The translations under genes and the position numbers were made by a program. A stretch of DNA of 64,000 nt from Micromonospora avicenniae (GTDB lineage: Bacteria; Actinomycetota; Actinomycetes; Mycobacteriales; Micromonosporaceae), in the NCBI RefSeq assembly GCF_900156065.1, contig NZ_FTNF01000014.1, forward strand, positions 62,001-126,000. Reading direction: 5' to 3'. Shown one piece after another: positions 24,291 to 33,317 of the stretch. The first letter of the stretch is position 1; every line of letters starts with the position of its first letter. The notes beneath the pieces were generated by a model. It saw only the letters and a list, made by a program, of their open reading frames with translations. It was not told the DNA's origin and made no database searches.

Positions 24291-25274
24291 ATGACCCGGG
24301 TCGTCTTCCTCCTCGTCCCGCAGCTGCACCTGCTGGACCTCGCCGGGCCGGCCCAGGTCTTCTCCACCGCCGCCGACCTCGGTCACGGGTACGAGCTGCA
24401 CTACGTGTCCGAGCGGGCACAGGTGCCCACCGTCCAGGGCGTGCCGTTGGTCGCCCGTACCGAATGGCCCGAGCTGACGCCCGACGACCTGCTGATGGTG
24501 CCCGGCTGGCGGCCGACCGCCCACGGCCCGGCAGGCCCGGTCAGCCCGGACGGCCTGCGCCGGCTGGCCGCACACCACGCTGCCGGCGGCACCGTGGCGG
24601 GCGTCTGCGCGGGCGCGTACGCCCTCGGCCGAGCCGGACTGCTGGACGGTCGCCGCTGCACCACCCACCACGACGTGCAGGAGGACCTGGCCCGCCGTCA
24701 TCCGGCGGCGCGGGTGATCCGGGACGTGCTCTATGTGGTCGACGACCGCGTGGTCACCTCCGCCGGTATCGCGAGCGGCATCGACGTCGCGCTGCACCTG
24801 GTGGCCGTCCGGCACGGCCCCGCCGTCGCCGCCCGCGTGGCCCGCGAGCTGGTGGTGTACGCCCGCCGCAACGGTCTCGAACAGCAGGCCAGCGTGATGC
24901 TGCGGCACCGTTCGCACCTGTCCGAGGCGGTGCACCGGGTGCAGGACGTGATCGACCACCGCTACGCCAAGCCGTTGCCACTGGCGGAACTGGCCGCCGT
25001 CGGCGGGGTCGCCGAGCGGACGCTGAACCGCCTGTTCCGCCGGGCCACCGGCCTCACCCCGCTCGGCTACCAGCAGCTTCTCCGGGTCGAGCGGGCGGAG
25101 CACCTGATCGGGCACGGCGCCACGGTGGAGTCGGCCGCGCGGACCGTCGGCTTCACCGATGCCCGAATGCTGCGTCGCCTGCGTGCCCGGGCCGGTCGGG
25201 CGCCGGGTCCGTCGCCCGCCGGTAGTAGTCGTCCCGGGACCGGAACTCGACCGGAAGCGACCCGGGCAGGGTGA
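24291..25274 (+). CDS. GlxA-family AraC-type transcriptional regulator
   Basis: This 327-residue protein joins an N-terminal DJ-1/PfpI-like domain (1-190; VVFLLVPQLHLLDLAGPAQVF, GGTVAGVCAGAYALGRAGLLDG) with a C-terminal AraC DNA-binding domain (about 215-305; PLPLAELAAVGGVAERTLNRLFRRATG). It probably regulates the isochorismatase-type hydrolase 3 bases upstream. The last about 40 residues are Pro/Arg/Gly-rich and overlap, on the opposite strand, the final 122 bases of the following gene. The effector is unknown. Confidence 0.87.
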   Translation: MTRVVFLLVPQLHLLDLAGPAQVFSTAADLGHGYELHYVSERAQVPTVQGVPLVARTEWPELTPDDLLMVPGWRPTAHGPAGPVSPDGLRRLAAHHAAGGTVAGVCAGAYALGRAGLLDGRRCTTHHDVQEDLARRHPAARVIRDVLYVVDDRVVTSAGIASGIDVALHLVAVRHGPAVAARVARELVVYARRNGLEQQASVMLRHRSHLSEAVHRVQDVIDHRYAKPLPLAELAAVGGVAERTLNRLFRRATGLTPLGYQQLLRVERAEHLIGHGATVESAARTVGFTDARMLRRLRARAGRAPGPSPAGSSRPGTGTRPEATRAG

Positions 25275-25887
25275 TGCGCTCCTCCCCGATGACCCGACCA
25301 GCGGACCGCAGCGCCAGCACGTCACGTTCCTGAGGCGACAGATCGACCAGCTGGGGCCGGCCCAACCGGAAGGCGGCCACCGCCCGGCACACCTGCCGAG
25401 CCAGCCTGGCGACCTCGTCGGCCGGGCCGCTCAGGGCGAGCGCCGGCTGCTGGATGGTCCGCAGCGCGTCGCACACGATCAGCAGTCGGGCGGGGTCGTG
25501 CCGGCCGGCCGGTGCCAACTCCAGCCGGGACGGCCACTGCCAGCGGATCTGCCCGCTGAGCAGGCCGGGCAGCCGGACCGGCGGGCGGTGCCGGGCGATG
25601 CCCACGGCCCGCCCGCCGGGCATCACGGCCAGCTGTGAGCCCTCGCCCACCCAGACGATCCGCTGATCCGTGACGGTCACCGCCACCGGGCTGGGCAGGG
25701 TCCACACCCGTCGGATCTCGCTCGGGCCGAGCAGGTGCCCGGCGACTTCCAGTCGGTGCCGCCAGAGCACCTGTTCGCCCAGGGCCGGCATCAGCTCGTA
25801 CCGGCGGTCGAGTAGCGGTCCCACCTCATCGTCCGGTGCGTCGAACCGGTGCGGACCGATGAAGAAGGGCGACGCGTCAGCCTGCAT
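25153..25887 (-). CDS. Hypothetical protein
   Basis: This 244-residue soluble protein is not recognised. The N-terminal part (FFIGPHRFDAPDDEVGPLL) precedes a beta-rich core (EVAGHLLGPSEIRRVW, VAVTVTDQRIVWVGEG), reminiscent of PH-like or DUF-type sheets, and a helical segment ADEVARLARQVCRAVAAFRL. ATG at 25887 is preferred to a GTG 6 bases upstream because GGGAGG is then 8 bases away. Its last 122 bases overlap the convergent GlxA-type gene; coding evidence is strongest upstream of residue about 200. Confidence 0.6.
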   Translation of the reverse strand: MQADASPFFIGPHRFDAPDDEVGPLLDRRYELMPALGEQVLWRHRLEVAGHLLGPSEIRRVWTLPSPVAVTVTDQRIVWVGEGSQLAVMPGGRAVGIARHRPPVRLPGLLSGQIRWQWPSRLELAPAGRHDPARLLIVCDALRTIQQPALALSGPADEVARLARQVCRAVAAFRLGRPQLVDLSPQERDVLALRSAGRVIGEERITLPGSLPVEFRSRDDYYRRATDPAPDRPGHAGDAAFGHR

Positions 25888-25960
25888 CGTCACGACCTCC
25901 CACAGAGCTCACCCTGCCATCGAGCCTGGCGGGATCCCCGCCCGCATGTCATGACACCCG

Positions 25961-26674
25961 TTAGGGGGTCGGCCGGTCGTACCTCGCCTGCGACCGGTAG
26001 ATGCCGATCTCCTCCGGCCGGACGAGGCCGTCCTCGATCGCGCGGGCGAGCAGCGCCGCCTTCGTGGCGGCCGGCCGACCCGCCCGGGTGTATTTGATCC
26101 GCGCCCGGTCGACGTACTGCTTGACGGTGTGCTCGCTGATCCTCATCCGGCGGGCCACCGATGCCTTCGACATCGACTGGAACCAGAGCAGCAGCGCCTC
26201 GCGCTCCTTGTCGGAGAGAACCGGGCGATCCGGCCGCGGATCACCGACCATTGCCCCGGCCAGCGCCGGCGGCACGTACGGGCGATCGCTCGCCGCGGCG
26301 AGTACCGTGGCCACGCAGTGCTCCCGCCCCTCGTGCTTCGCGAGGAAGGCCACGGCACCCGCATCGAGTGCCGCGAGCATCGTCTCCGGGTCGGTGTGTT
26401 CCGAGTAGACCACCACCCGCCGCCCGGCGGCGCTCAGCTCGGCCAGCTTGCCCAGCGCCATCCGGCCGTGCAGGCGCAGGTCGAGCAGGACGACGTCGGC
26501 CTCCGGAGCGGTCCGCAGCACCTCGTCAGGGTCGTCCCCAGTGGCCAGTACGGTCAGCCGCGGCTCGGTGGCCAGCCAGGCGCGCACCCCGTCGACGACC
26601 ACCGGGTGGTCATCCACGATGGCCACCCCGATCGGTCGTTCGCCGCTCATCGCCGCCACCGGGTCTGCATCCAT
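25961..26674 (-). CDS. NarL/LuxR-type response regulator
   Basis: This 237-residue response regulator has a receiver domain (about 14-135) with acidic pair D21-D22 (VDDHPVVVDG), phosphoacceptor D65 (VVLLDLRL), S/T in VVVYSEH and a K in AFLAKHEG. A LuxR helix-turn-helix follows at about 150-215 (LSDKEREALLLWFQ, SVARRMRISEHTVKQYVDR). The GGGGAG site lies 5 bases before ATG 26674; the start overlaps the upstream pseudo-kinase gene by 28 bases. It is the output of the three-gene signalling operon. Target genes are unknown. Confidence 0.9.
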   Translation of the reverse strand: MDADPVAAMSGERPIGVAIVDDHPVVVDGVRAWLATEPRLTVLATGDDPDEVLRTAPEADVVLLDLRLHGRMALGKLAELSAAGRRVVVYSEHTDPETMLAALDAGAVAFLAKHEGREHCVATVLAAASDRPYVPPALAGAMVGDPRPDRPVLSDKEREALLLWFQSMSKASVARRMRISEHTVKQYVDRARIKYTRAGRPAATKAALLARAIEDGLVRPEEIGIYRSQARYDRPTP

Positions 26675-27888
26675 CTGATCTCCCCGTCCCGCTCGTAGAG
26701 CCGGTCAACTCGACCGCCGTGCGAATCGTCCGCCCAGTCGCCCGGCGGGCCGGTCGTGTCGGGACCGTCCCGGTCCGGGGTGACGAGGCTGACCACCACC
26801 TCGTCCGGGCCCGAGACGACCGTCAGCCGGGCCCACTCCCGCGCGTCCGCGAGGGTGGTCGTGAGCGGGTCCGCGAGTCGCCGGCGGACCTGTACCGGCA
26901 GCGGCGGCGGCGTACCGATGATCACGAGGTCGATCGGCAGTCCGTTGCGTTCGGCCAGGTCCGCGGCGGCACGCAGCTCGTGCAGCAGCGGATCGGGTAC
27001 ATCGTCCGACTCGGCGATCAGCCGCCGTAGCCGGGCCGCGGCCAGCGCCGCCCGGCGCTGCACGAGAGGGTCGGCCGGATCGGCACGGCCGTCGGCCAGT
27101 TCCGCGAGCACCGCCCCGGCGGCACCGCCGACCAGGGCCAGCCGCTCCCGTCGGTCCCGCCGGGCCCGCTCGGCGGCGTCCCGCTCGGCCGCCATGGCGT
27201 GGGTGGCCGCGGCGATGGCTGCTCGCTCCCCGGCCAGTGCGGCGATCACCGCGCTGCCCGCGAACGCCGCGATCGGTAGCGATGACGTGCCGTAGACGTA
27301 CATCACGAATCGGGCCAGGTCGGCCGGGGCGGTCGCGCCGTATCCGACGACCGCCGCGAGGGCGATGAGCGAATGCGCGGCGAGCAGGGCGATCAGGCCC
27401 ACCACCCGCCGACCCCAGAGCGCCAGCACGAAGAACCAGCCGAGCGTCCCCCACACCCAGTTGGCGGTGGTGAAGAGCTGCCGCTCGCCGGCGGCGGCGA
27501 AGACCATCGCGTCGACCGCGAGCAGCAGCCCGGCGAGTGGCCACGCCGGCAGCGGGGCGTTCCGCAGCAGCCGGGCACCGGCCAGGATCCCGATCACGGC
27601 CACCAGCGCCCAGGCGGCGAGCACCACACCGGAGTTGCTCAGCTCCGATCGGTTGGCCAGCACCGCGGGCAGCCCGATCGCGGAGTGCCAGGCCAGTGCG
27701 ATGGCGGTCGCCGCGACCCGGGCGCCGCGGTCCGAGGCCTGTCCGACCGCGGCCGCGACCTGACCCACCGCCGTCGGGGGCGGCACCTCGCCGGCCCTGC
27801 TCGGGCCCGGGGCGGGTGGCGGCGGGACGGCGGGCGCCGTCGCCGGGGCGTGCCCCCGCCCGGCGGCGGTGTGGAGTTCAGCCGACAC
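26647..27888 (-). CDS. Membrane protein with degenerate histidine-kinase-like C-terminus
   Basis: This 413-residue protein has a Pro/Ala-rich N-terminal tail (about 1-45), five or six transmembrane helices (about 50-225) and a cytoplasmic region with a helical segment (AAERDAAERARRDRRERLALVGG) and a terminal alpha/beta part (LADPLTTTLADAREWARLTVVSGPDEVVVSLV). That order mimics a HisKA_3-HATPase sensor, but no phosphoacceptor histidine, N-box asparagine or G-box glycines are present. It may act as a sensing partner or regulator of the adjacent active kinase. GTG at 27888 overlaps the kinase gene end by 11 bases. Confidence 0.65.
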   Translation of the reverse strand: MSAELHTAAGRGHAPATAPAVPPPPAPGPSRAGEVPPPTAVGQVAAAVGQASDRGARVAATAIALAWHSAIGLPAVLANRSELSNSGVVLAAWALVAVIGILAGARLLRNAPLPAWPLAGLLLAVDAMVFAAAGERQLFTTANWVWGTLGWFFVLALWGRRVVGLIALLAAHSLIALAAVVGYGATAPADLARFVMYVYGTSSLPIAAFAGSAVIAALAGERAAIAAATHAMAAERDAAERARRDRRERLALVGGAAGAVLAELADGRADPADPLVQRRAALAAARLRRLIAESDDVPDPLLHELRAAADLAERNGLPIDLVIIGTPPPLPVQVRRRLADPLTTTLADAREWARLTVVSGPDEVVVSLVTPDRDGPDTTGPPGDWADDSHGGRVDRLYERDGEIRWMQTRWRR

Positions 27889-29056
27889 CGGGCCACTCCA
27901 GGCGGACCCGGGTGCCCGCACCAGGGGCGGTGTCGATGCGGGCACTGCCGCCGATCGAGGCCATGCGCCCCCGGACCGACTCGCGCAGCCCGTACCGGTG
28001 CGATGGGACGGCGGCCGGGTCGAAGCCCGGACCGTCGTCGGCCACCTCGACCACGACGCCGCCGGCAGCCTGGCGCAGGCGTAGCTCGGCCGTCGATCCC
28101 GGCGCATGCCGGACCACATTGGACAGCGCGGCGTAGACGCTTCCCGCGACCGCGTCCGCCACCGCCGCGGGTGCCGTGCACGGTGCCAGTTCGACCGTCA
28201 CCGGCAGCGCCGGCAACCGGTCGCGTACCGTCCGCAACCGGTCGTCGAGCGACACCGGACCGTCGGCGGGGACCGCCCGGGTGTCGGCGCGGGCGGCGAG
28301 TGTACGCAGGTCGGCGGCGCACCGTCGGCGTAGCTCCGCCGACGGGCCGGTGACCGCGCCGAGGCCGACCATGGTGAGCGTGCCGAGCACGGTGTCGTGC
28401 AGGTCGCGATTCTGCCGGCGTTCCGACTCCCGTGCGGTACGGGCTACCAGCACCTCCCGGACCAGCCGTTGGCGTGTGGCGAAGGCCCGGTCGGCGCGGG
28501 AGATCCGGCGACCCATCACCGCGCTCATCATCGCCGCACAGCCGACCTGGACCAGCAGGGTCGCGGTGTGTGCCGTGGCCTCCCGTGGGTTGCCCGCCGT
28601 GTGCGCGCCCGTCGCGTACCCCGCCGCGACCAGCAGGCCGGCCGGGATCGACCAGCGTGCCGGTGCGGTGACCTGCGTGTTGATCACCGTGGTGCTGGCG
28701 AGGACGGCGATCCAGCTTCCTTCGCCGGGCAGCACCTCGGGGGCCACCAGCCAGGGAATGAGCAGGCAGGCGCCCAGGGTGAGCGTCACGTCCCCGGCGA
28801 CCATGGCCGGGGTGACGCCGCCGCGCAGGGCGCGTACCGCGTACCAGATCGACCAGGCGGTCAGCACCACGACGGCGGAGACCAGCGGAACGGCCTGCAC
28901 CGGCGGCGTACGAACGGAGACGGCCACGACCGCGCCGACGATCCCGCAGGTCAGCCGCAGCAGAGCCGGCAGGGTGGCGAAGGTGAGGCTCAGCGCGCTG
29001 CCGGCCGGGCTGTCCAGCACGGCGGGTGGCACGGTCCGAACGGGAACGGCCGGCAT
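27878..29056 (-). CDS. Membrane sensor histidine kinase (HisKA_3 type)
   Basis: This 392-residue kinase has five or six transmembrane helices (about 25-185), the HisKA_3 phosphoacceptor H220 (RQNRDLHDTVLGTL), N-box N313 (YAALSNVVRHAPG), G1 box VEVADDGPGFDP at 337-348 and a glycine-rich lid (YGLRESVRGRMASIGG). It should autophosphorylate and signal to the LuxR-type regulator two genes downstream. ATG 29056 is chosen with an AAGGA site about 10 bases upstream. A likely minus-10 (TATTCT, 29118-29123) and an inverted repeat (29141-29162) lie upstream. Confidence 0.88.
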   Translation of the reverse strand: MPAVPVRTVPPAVLDSPAGSALSLTFATLPALLRLTCGIVGAVVAVSVRTPPVQAVPLVSAVVVLTAWSIWYAVRALRGGVTPAMVAGDVTLTLGACLLIPWLVAPEVLPGEGSWIAVLASTTVINTQVTAPARWSIPAGLLVAAGYATGAHTAGNPREATAHTATLLVQVGCAAMMSAVMGRRISRADRAFATRQRLVREVLVARTARESERRQNRDLHDTVLGTLTMVGLGAVTGPSAELRRRCAADLRTLAARADTRAVPADGPVSLDDRLRTVRDRLPALPVTVELAPCTAPAAVADAVAGSVYAALSNVVRHAPGSTAELRLRQAAGGVVVEVADDGPGFDPAAVPSHRYGLRESVRGRMASIGGSARIDTAPGAGTRVRLEWPGVG

Positions 29057-29356
29057 CGGGGGAGGGTCCTTCCGGCGACGACCCGGTCCGGGGTCTTGCG
29101 GCATAGATCGACGAGCAAGAATAACATGAGGGTGTTGCGTGTCGTCACACACGGTGTGCGACAGCGTGACTCCTGCTTTTCGAAGCTGGTCAGCGGTTCG
29201 CGCCGCACCGGAACCGGTTACAGCGTGTCAACAGGTGGGCGCCGACGACGGCGCGCTGCCGACCGGGCACCCCGCAGATCGCACCGGCGCCGAACCCGTT
29301 CCACCGCGGCCGAAAATGCATTGAGCCGTTTCTCCGCCGAGGGCAGGGTGGTCGGC
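29057..29356. other. Divergent promoter region of the kinase operon and methyltransferase
   Basis: These 300 bases separate the kinase operon and the methyltransferase gene. They hold an AT-rich minus-10 for the kinase (29118-29123) and the inverted repeat at 29141-29162. No small gene is supported. Confidence 0.5.
29141..29162. promoter_or_regulatory. Inverted repeat upstream of the histidine kinase
   Basis: GTCG-T-CACAC-ACG-GTGTG-CGAC is palindromic apart from one extra T on the left. It lies about 20 bases upstream of the predicted kinase minus-10, where a regulator, possibly the operon's own response regulator, could bind. Confidence 0.4.
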
Positions 29357-30097
29357 ATGCTGCAGGCAGAGATCTGGGATGCCGAGACCGCCGAACGGTA
29401 CGACACTCCGGGCACGGGAATGTTCGCACCGGAGGTGCTCGGGCCCACAGTGGACCGTCTCGCTGAGCTGGCCGCCGGCGGGCGGGCCCTCGAGTTCGCC
29501 ATCGGCACCGGCCGCGTGGCCATCCCGCTCGCGCAGCGGGGGGTACCCGTCACCGGCGTCGAACTCTCCCGCCCGATGATCGACCGGCTCCGCGCCAAGG
29601 TGGACGAGGCGACGATCCCGGTGACCGTCGGCGACATGGCCACCACTGTCGTTCCCGGCGAATACCACCTCGTCTACCTCGTCTTCAACACGATCTCGAA
29701 CCTGCTCAGCCAGGCCGAGCAGGTCCAGTGCTTCCGCAACGCCGCCCGGCACCTCGCACCCGGTGGGTGCTTCGTGATCGAGCTCTGGGTGCCGGAGCTG
29801 CGCAAGCTCCCGCCGGGCCAGCAGGCGGTGGTCTGGAACTCCGAGCCCGGCTACATCGGGCTGGACACGTACGACGTGCTCAATCAGTACGTCGTGTCGC
29901 ACCACTTCCGCTTCGACGAGAGCCGGCAGGCCCAGCTGGGCCGCAGCCCGCACCGCTACATCTGGCCCTCCGAGCTGGACCTCATGGGGCAGCTGGCCGG
30001 GTTCGAGCTGGAGAGCCGGCACGCGGACTGGACCGGTGCCGAGTTCACCGCCGACTCGCGGTCCCATGTGTCCGTCTACCGGCTGCCGCGCGGGTGA
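29357..30097 (+). CDS. Class I SAM-dependent methyltransferase
   Basis: This 246-residue methyltransferase has motif I GRALEFAIGTGRVAIPLAQRG at about 40-60, motif II VTGVELSRPMIDRL, and NLLSQAEQVQCFRNAARHLAPGGCFVIELW for motifs IV-V. The acceptor substrate is unknown. The ATG at 29357 is chosen at the start of the conserved region (MLQAEIWDAETAERYD); a GTG at 29348 is a possible alternative. It is monocistronic and convergent with a hypothetical secreted protein gene. Confidence 0.85.
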   Translation: MLQAEIWDAETAERYDTPGTGMFAPEVLGPTVDRLAELAAGGRALEFAIGTGRVAIPLAQRGVPVTGVELSRPMIDRLRAKVDEATIPVTVGDMATTVVPGEYHLVYLVFNTISNLLSQAEQVQCFRNAARHLAPGGCFVIELWVPELRKLPPGQQAVVWNSEPGYIGLDTYDVLNQYVVSHHFRFDESRQAQLGRSPHRYIWPSELDLMGQLAGFELESRHADWTGAEFTADSRSHVSVYRLPRG

Positions 30098-30140
30098 TCT
30101 TCCGGCCGGTCGCCCTGCTCCGCTGCCTTCGGCCCGCTGA

Positions 30141-30689
30141 TCAGTGGTCGTCGAGCATGAACAGGACCGTCGCATGCGCGACGTCGAGGTACACGATCCG
30201 CCATCGGGTGGACGTGTCCAACTCGTCGTAGACCCTGCTGGTCAGCCATCGCGGTTCGGACGGCAGGAACGGTGCCAGGGCCGGCCACACGTCCTCGGGG
30301 GTCCGGCCGCTCGCGTACTCCTCGGAGCCGACGGGGTCGTACGCCACGAACCCGTACCGTTTCGCCAACGCCCGCGCGTCCTCCGGGCGAAGCTCGACCA
30401 CACCCTGGTACGCCCAGTCCGCCGGACCGGGCGCTCGGGAGCACGGGTTTCCCTTCGCGCGGACCTGCCAGCGGATCCTGGGGTAGTCGCCGAGGTCCGG
30501 CAGTTCCTCCGGCGGGTCCCACCGGACGGTGCGTACCTTCGCCTCCTCGATCGGCAGCGACTCCTGGCAGGTCGATTGACGAGTCGAGTCCCTGTGCACC
30601 GCGAGGTAGCCGGCCGTGACCGCGCCGGCCGGCAGCAGCGCCACCGGAGCGCCCAGCGCCGCCACCAGCACCAGAACACGCCTTTTCAC
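30141..30689 (-). CDS. Hypothetical exported or membrane-anchored protein
   Basis: This 182-residue protein starts with a signal or anchor sequence (MKRRVLVLVAALGAPVALLPAG), followed by an exported domain with two cysteines (STCQES and GNPCSR) that may pair. No family is recognised. The body (VRTVRWDPPEELPDLGDYPRIRW, EDVWPALAPFLPSEPRW) is mixed alpha/beta. It is divergent from a beta-propeller gene with an 85-base shared promoter region, and both encode membrane-associated proteins. Confidence 0.6.
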   Translation of the reverse strand: MKRRVLVLVAALGAPVALLPAGAVTAGYLAVHRDSTRQSTCQESLPIEEAKVRTVRWDPPEELPDLGDYPRIRWQVRAKGNPCSRAPGPADWAYQGVVELRPEDARALAKRYGFVAYDPVGSEEYASGRTPEDVWPALAPFLPSEPRWLTSRVYDELDTSTRWRIVYLDVAHATVLFMLDDH

Positions 30690-30774
30690 GACGACGAGGG
30701 TACGGGTCGGATCGATACAGTGGCGCGTTCAGGGTGGGATGATCGCCGCGGGCTCGGTGGGGTTGAATGGAGTC

Positions 30775-32007
30775 GTGTCGATCGGCCGCGTACCGAAGGT
30801 CGCCGTCCTCGTCGCCGTGGCGGCCCTCGGCTTCATCGCCGTGAACGCGCCCGGCTGGCTCGCCGCGCGACGCGCTGATCCGCCTGCCGAAGTCGTTCCC
30901 ACCCAGGTGCGCGACCCGTGGCTCTGGCAGGCGACAGTCGGCCAGCATCCGGTCGGACCCGCCTCGGTGCTCTTCTTCACCGCCCAGACCCGCTACTTCG
31001 AGTCCACCGGGGTCGTGGTCGGCCGGGACGGCGGCTACCGGCTGCTGCCGATCAGCGTGGGCGAGGGGCACGGACTGCTCTCCCCGGACGGCCGGTGGTA
31101 CCTGCGTCCCGGCCAGGGAAGCATGATCGACCTACGCAGCGGAGACGATCGGCGTACGCACCGGCCGAGGCTGGATCCGCTCGCCTGGTCGCCGGACGGG
31201 AAGTCGGTAGTCGCCACCAGGGCGAACGACGACGACGTGATCACGTACGGTCCGGACAATCAGCCGGTCAACGATCCGTCGAAGCCGGACGACCTGCTGA
31301 TCCTCGACCCGTGGAGCGGCACCGAACGGGTGCTGCCGATCGGCACCTTCGCCAGCCACAGCAGGGCCGCCTGGTCCCCGGACGGCTCGCTGATCGCCGT
31401 CACCGGCTGGGTGGATCCGGCCGCCGAGGTCGCCCAGCGGGAACGGCTCGTGGTGACCGACCCGGGCGGTGTGGTGCGCTGGCAGGTCGAGTTGGGCGAG
31501 CGGCGAGGACTGGCCGGCCGGGCCGCCTGGACCCCCGACGGCCGGCGGATCGCCCTGCTGACGTACGACGGCTGCGCGCTCCGATGCGCGGACCTGGCCG
31601 AGTCCTTGCGACGCTCCTGGCGGATCGAGTTCCTCGACGCCGCCACCGGCCGGCCGGTCGGCGACCCGATCCCGGTGAACGGCTCGGCGGTGGAGCTGGT
31701 CGGCTGGCGCGACGGGGAGCCGGTGGTGGAACGGCAGTCGGTCGAGGAGGACGAGGCGCAGCGGCGCACCGTGCTCACGGCGGTCGGCGCGGGCCGCCGG
31801 GAGCAGGTGCTGGTGACCGCCCCGAGCGGTGTGAGCGACCTGGAGGTGCCCGGTGACCTGCTGGCCCGAGCGGCATTCGGCGGTCCGGCGCCCCGCCCCT
31901 CCCCGTTCGCCGCGCCGCCGTGGTTGTACGCCACCCTCGCCGTACCGTCGCTGCTCGCCGTCCTCCTGCTGGTGCGTCGGCTCCGCCGGCGTGCCGGGGG
32001 ACGCTAG
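30775..32007 (+). CDS. Membrane-anchored TolB/WD40-like beta-propeller protein
   Basis: This 410-residue protein has an N-terminal transmembrane anchor (about 8-28, VAVLVAVAALGFIAVNAPGW), an extracellular propeller with repeated SPDG/TPDGR signatures (LLSPDGRWYL, AWSPDGKSVV, AWSPDGSLIAV, AWTPDGRRIALL) at about 105-330, and a C-terminal transmembrane helix (about 380-402). A single cysteine pair CALRC is present. GTG at 30775 is supported by GGAG; an ATG at 30739 is an alternative. The function is unknown; propellers commonly mediate binding. Confidence 0.75.
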   Translation: MSIGRVPKVAVLVAVAALGFIAVNAPGWLAARRADPPAEVVPTQVRDPWLWQATVGQHPVGPASVLFFTAQTRYFESTGVVVGRDGGYRLLPISVGEGHGLLSPDGRWYLRPGQGSMIDLRSGDDRRTHRPRLDPLAWSPDGKSVVATRANDDDVITYGPDNQPVNDPSKPDDLLILDPWSGTERVLPIGTFASHSRAAWSPDGSLIAVTGWVDPAAEVAQRERLVVTDPGGVVRWQVELGERRGLAGRAAWTPDGRRIALLTYDGCALRCADLAESLRRSWRIEFLDAATGRPVGDPIPVNGSAVELVGWRDGEPVVERQSVEEDEAQRRTVLTAVGAGRREQVLVTAPSGVSDLEVPGDLLARAAFGGPAPRPSPFAAPPWLYATLAVPSLLAVLLLVRRLRRRAGGR

Positions 32008-32054
32008 GAGTTGCTCTCGCCGATCCGGCCCGTAGCCGCCGGACCAGGCTTCCG

Positions 32055-33317
32055 TCAGCGCAGCGGGTCGAAGGGGCGGAGCTCCACCGGCTGCCGGCCG
32101 CTGGTGATCTGTTCGGCGAGCAGTTCGCCGGTGAGCGGGCCGAGGGTGATGCCCCACATGCCGTGACCGCCCGCGGCGAAGACCCGGGGTGAGTTGGTCC
32201 GGCCGATCAGCGGCAGTCCGTCCGGGGTGCACGGTCGGGATCCGACCCACTCGTCGGCGCGCGCGTCCAGGTCCGCGCCGCGCAGCAGCGGGCGGGCCGC
32301 CTCGGTGATCGCCCGGATCCGACGCTTGTCCAGCGGCGCCTCGGCGCTGCGGAACTCCATCATCCCGGCGACGCGCAGCCGGTCGCCCAGCGGCGTGCAC
32401 GCGACGCGCTGCGCAGGGAAGTACACCGGACCGGACGGCAGGTGCTCGATGGCGACGCTGAAGCTGTACCCACGGCCGGCCTGCACGACGGTCCGTACGC
32501 CGAAGCGCCGCGCCAGGGCGCCGAGCCAGGTGCCGGTCGCCAGCACCGCCGCGTCGTAGCGGTCGTCCGTGCCGGCGGCGGTCACCACCCGCACCCCGGC
32601 CCCCTCGTCGCGTACGTCCACCACGTCGGCGCCGGTCACGATCGACGCGCCGCGGGCGCGAACGGCCTCGGCGAGCGCGTGCACGTACTGCCCCGGGTTG
32701 ACGAACCGTTGACCGTGCAGGCGGATGGCGGCGCCGACGGCGTCCGACAGTGAGGGCTCCACCTCCCGAGCCTCGGCGCCGGTCAGCACGTCGAACTCGA
32801 TCTCCTGGCCGGCGGAGTGGATGTGCCCCAGCTCGTCGAGGAGGACCGAGCGTTCGGCCTCGGTCCGGTACGCCGCCATGAACGACTTCGCCTCGTGCGC
32901 CACCGCCCCGACCCCGCCGGCCGCCAACGCGTCGTACGCCTCGAACGCGCGCCGATTCATCGGGATGTAGGCCGCCATCGCGGCCTGCCACTTCGCCTGC
33001 GTGCTGTGCAGCGCGAAGCCCGTCAGGAACCGCAGCAGCCGGGGATCCGCGCGCGGCGGCACGTACACCGGCGACGACGGGCTGAGCAGGGCGCGCAGCC
33101 CGTACCGGAGCACCGCCGGCTCCGGCAGGGGAGTGGTGATGCCGGGGGTGAGCCACCCGGCGTTGCCCCACGACGCGCCCGCCGCGACGCCGGTGCGGTC
33201 GAGCACGGTGACCTGTACTCCGCGCTCCTGAAGGAACCAGGCGGTGGCCAGCCCGACCATCCCCGCACCGATGACTGCGACGTGCTCAGGGGCGGGTACG
33301 GGCTCGGCGGTGGGCAT
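32055..33317 (-). CDS. dadA: FAD-dependent D-amino acid dehydrogenase
   Basis: This 420-residue flavoenzyme of the DadA type oxidises D-amino acids. It has the dinucleotide-binding VIGAGMVGLATAWFL at about 15-29, ASWGNAGWLTPG, RGYSFSVAIE and a C-terminal VFAAGGHGMWGITLGPLTGELLAE that binds the flavin. The length fits DadA. No alanine racemase gene is adjacent. It is divergent from a GNAT acetyltransferase gene. Confidence 0.87.
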   Translation of the reverse strand: MPTAEPVPAPEHVAVIGAGMVGLATAWFLQERGVQVTVLDRTGVAAGASWGNAGWLTPGITTPLPEPAVLRYGLRALLSPSSPVYVPPRADPRLLRFLTGFALHSTQAKWQAAMAAYIPMNRRAFEAYDALAAGGVGAVAHEAKSFMAAYRTEAERSVLLDELGHIHSAGQEIEFDVLTGAEAREVEPSLSDAVGAAIRLHGQRFVNPGQYVHALAEAVRARGASIVTGADVVDVRDEGAGVRVVTAAGTDDRYDAAVLATGTWLGALARRFGVRTVVQAGRGYSFSVAIEHLPSGPVYFPAQRVACTPLGDRLRVAGMMEFRSAEAPLDKRRIRAITEAARPLLRGADLDARADEWVGSRPCTPDGLPLIGRTNSPRVFAAGGHGMWGITLGPLTGELLAEQITSGRQPVELRPFDPLR

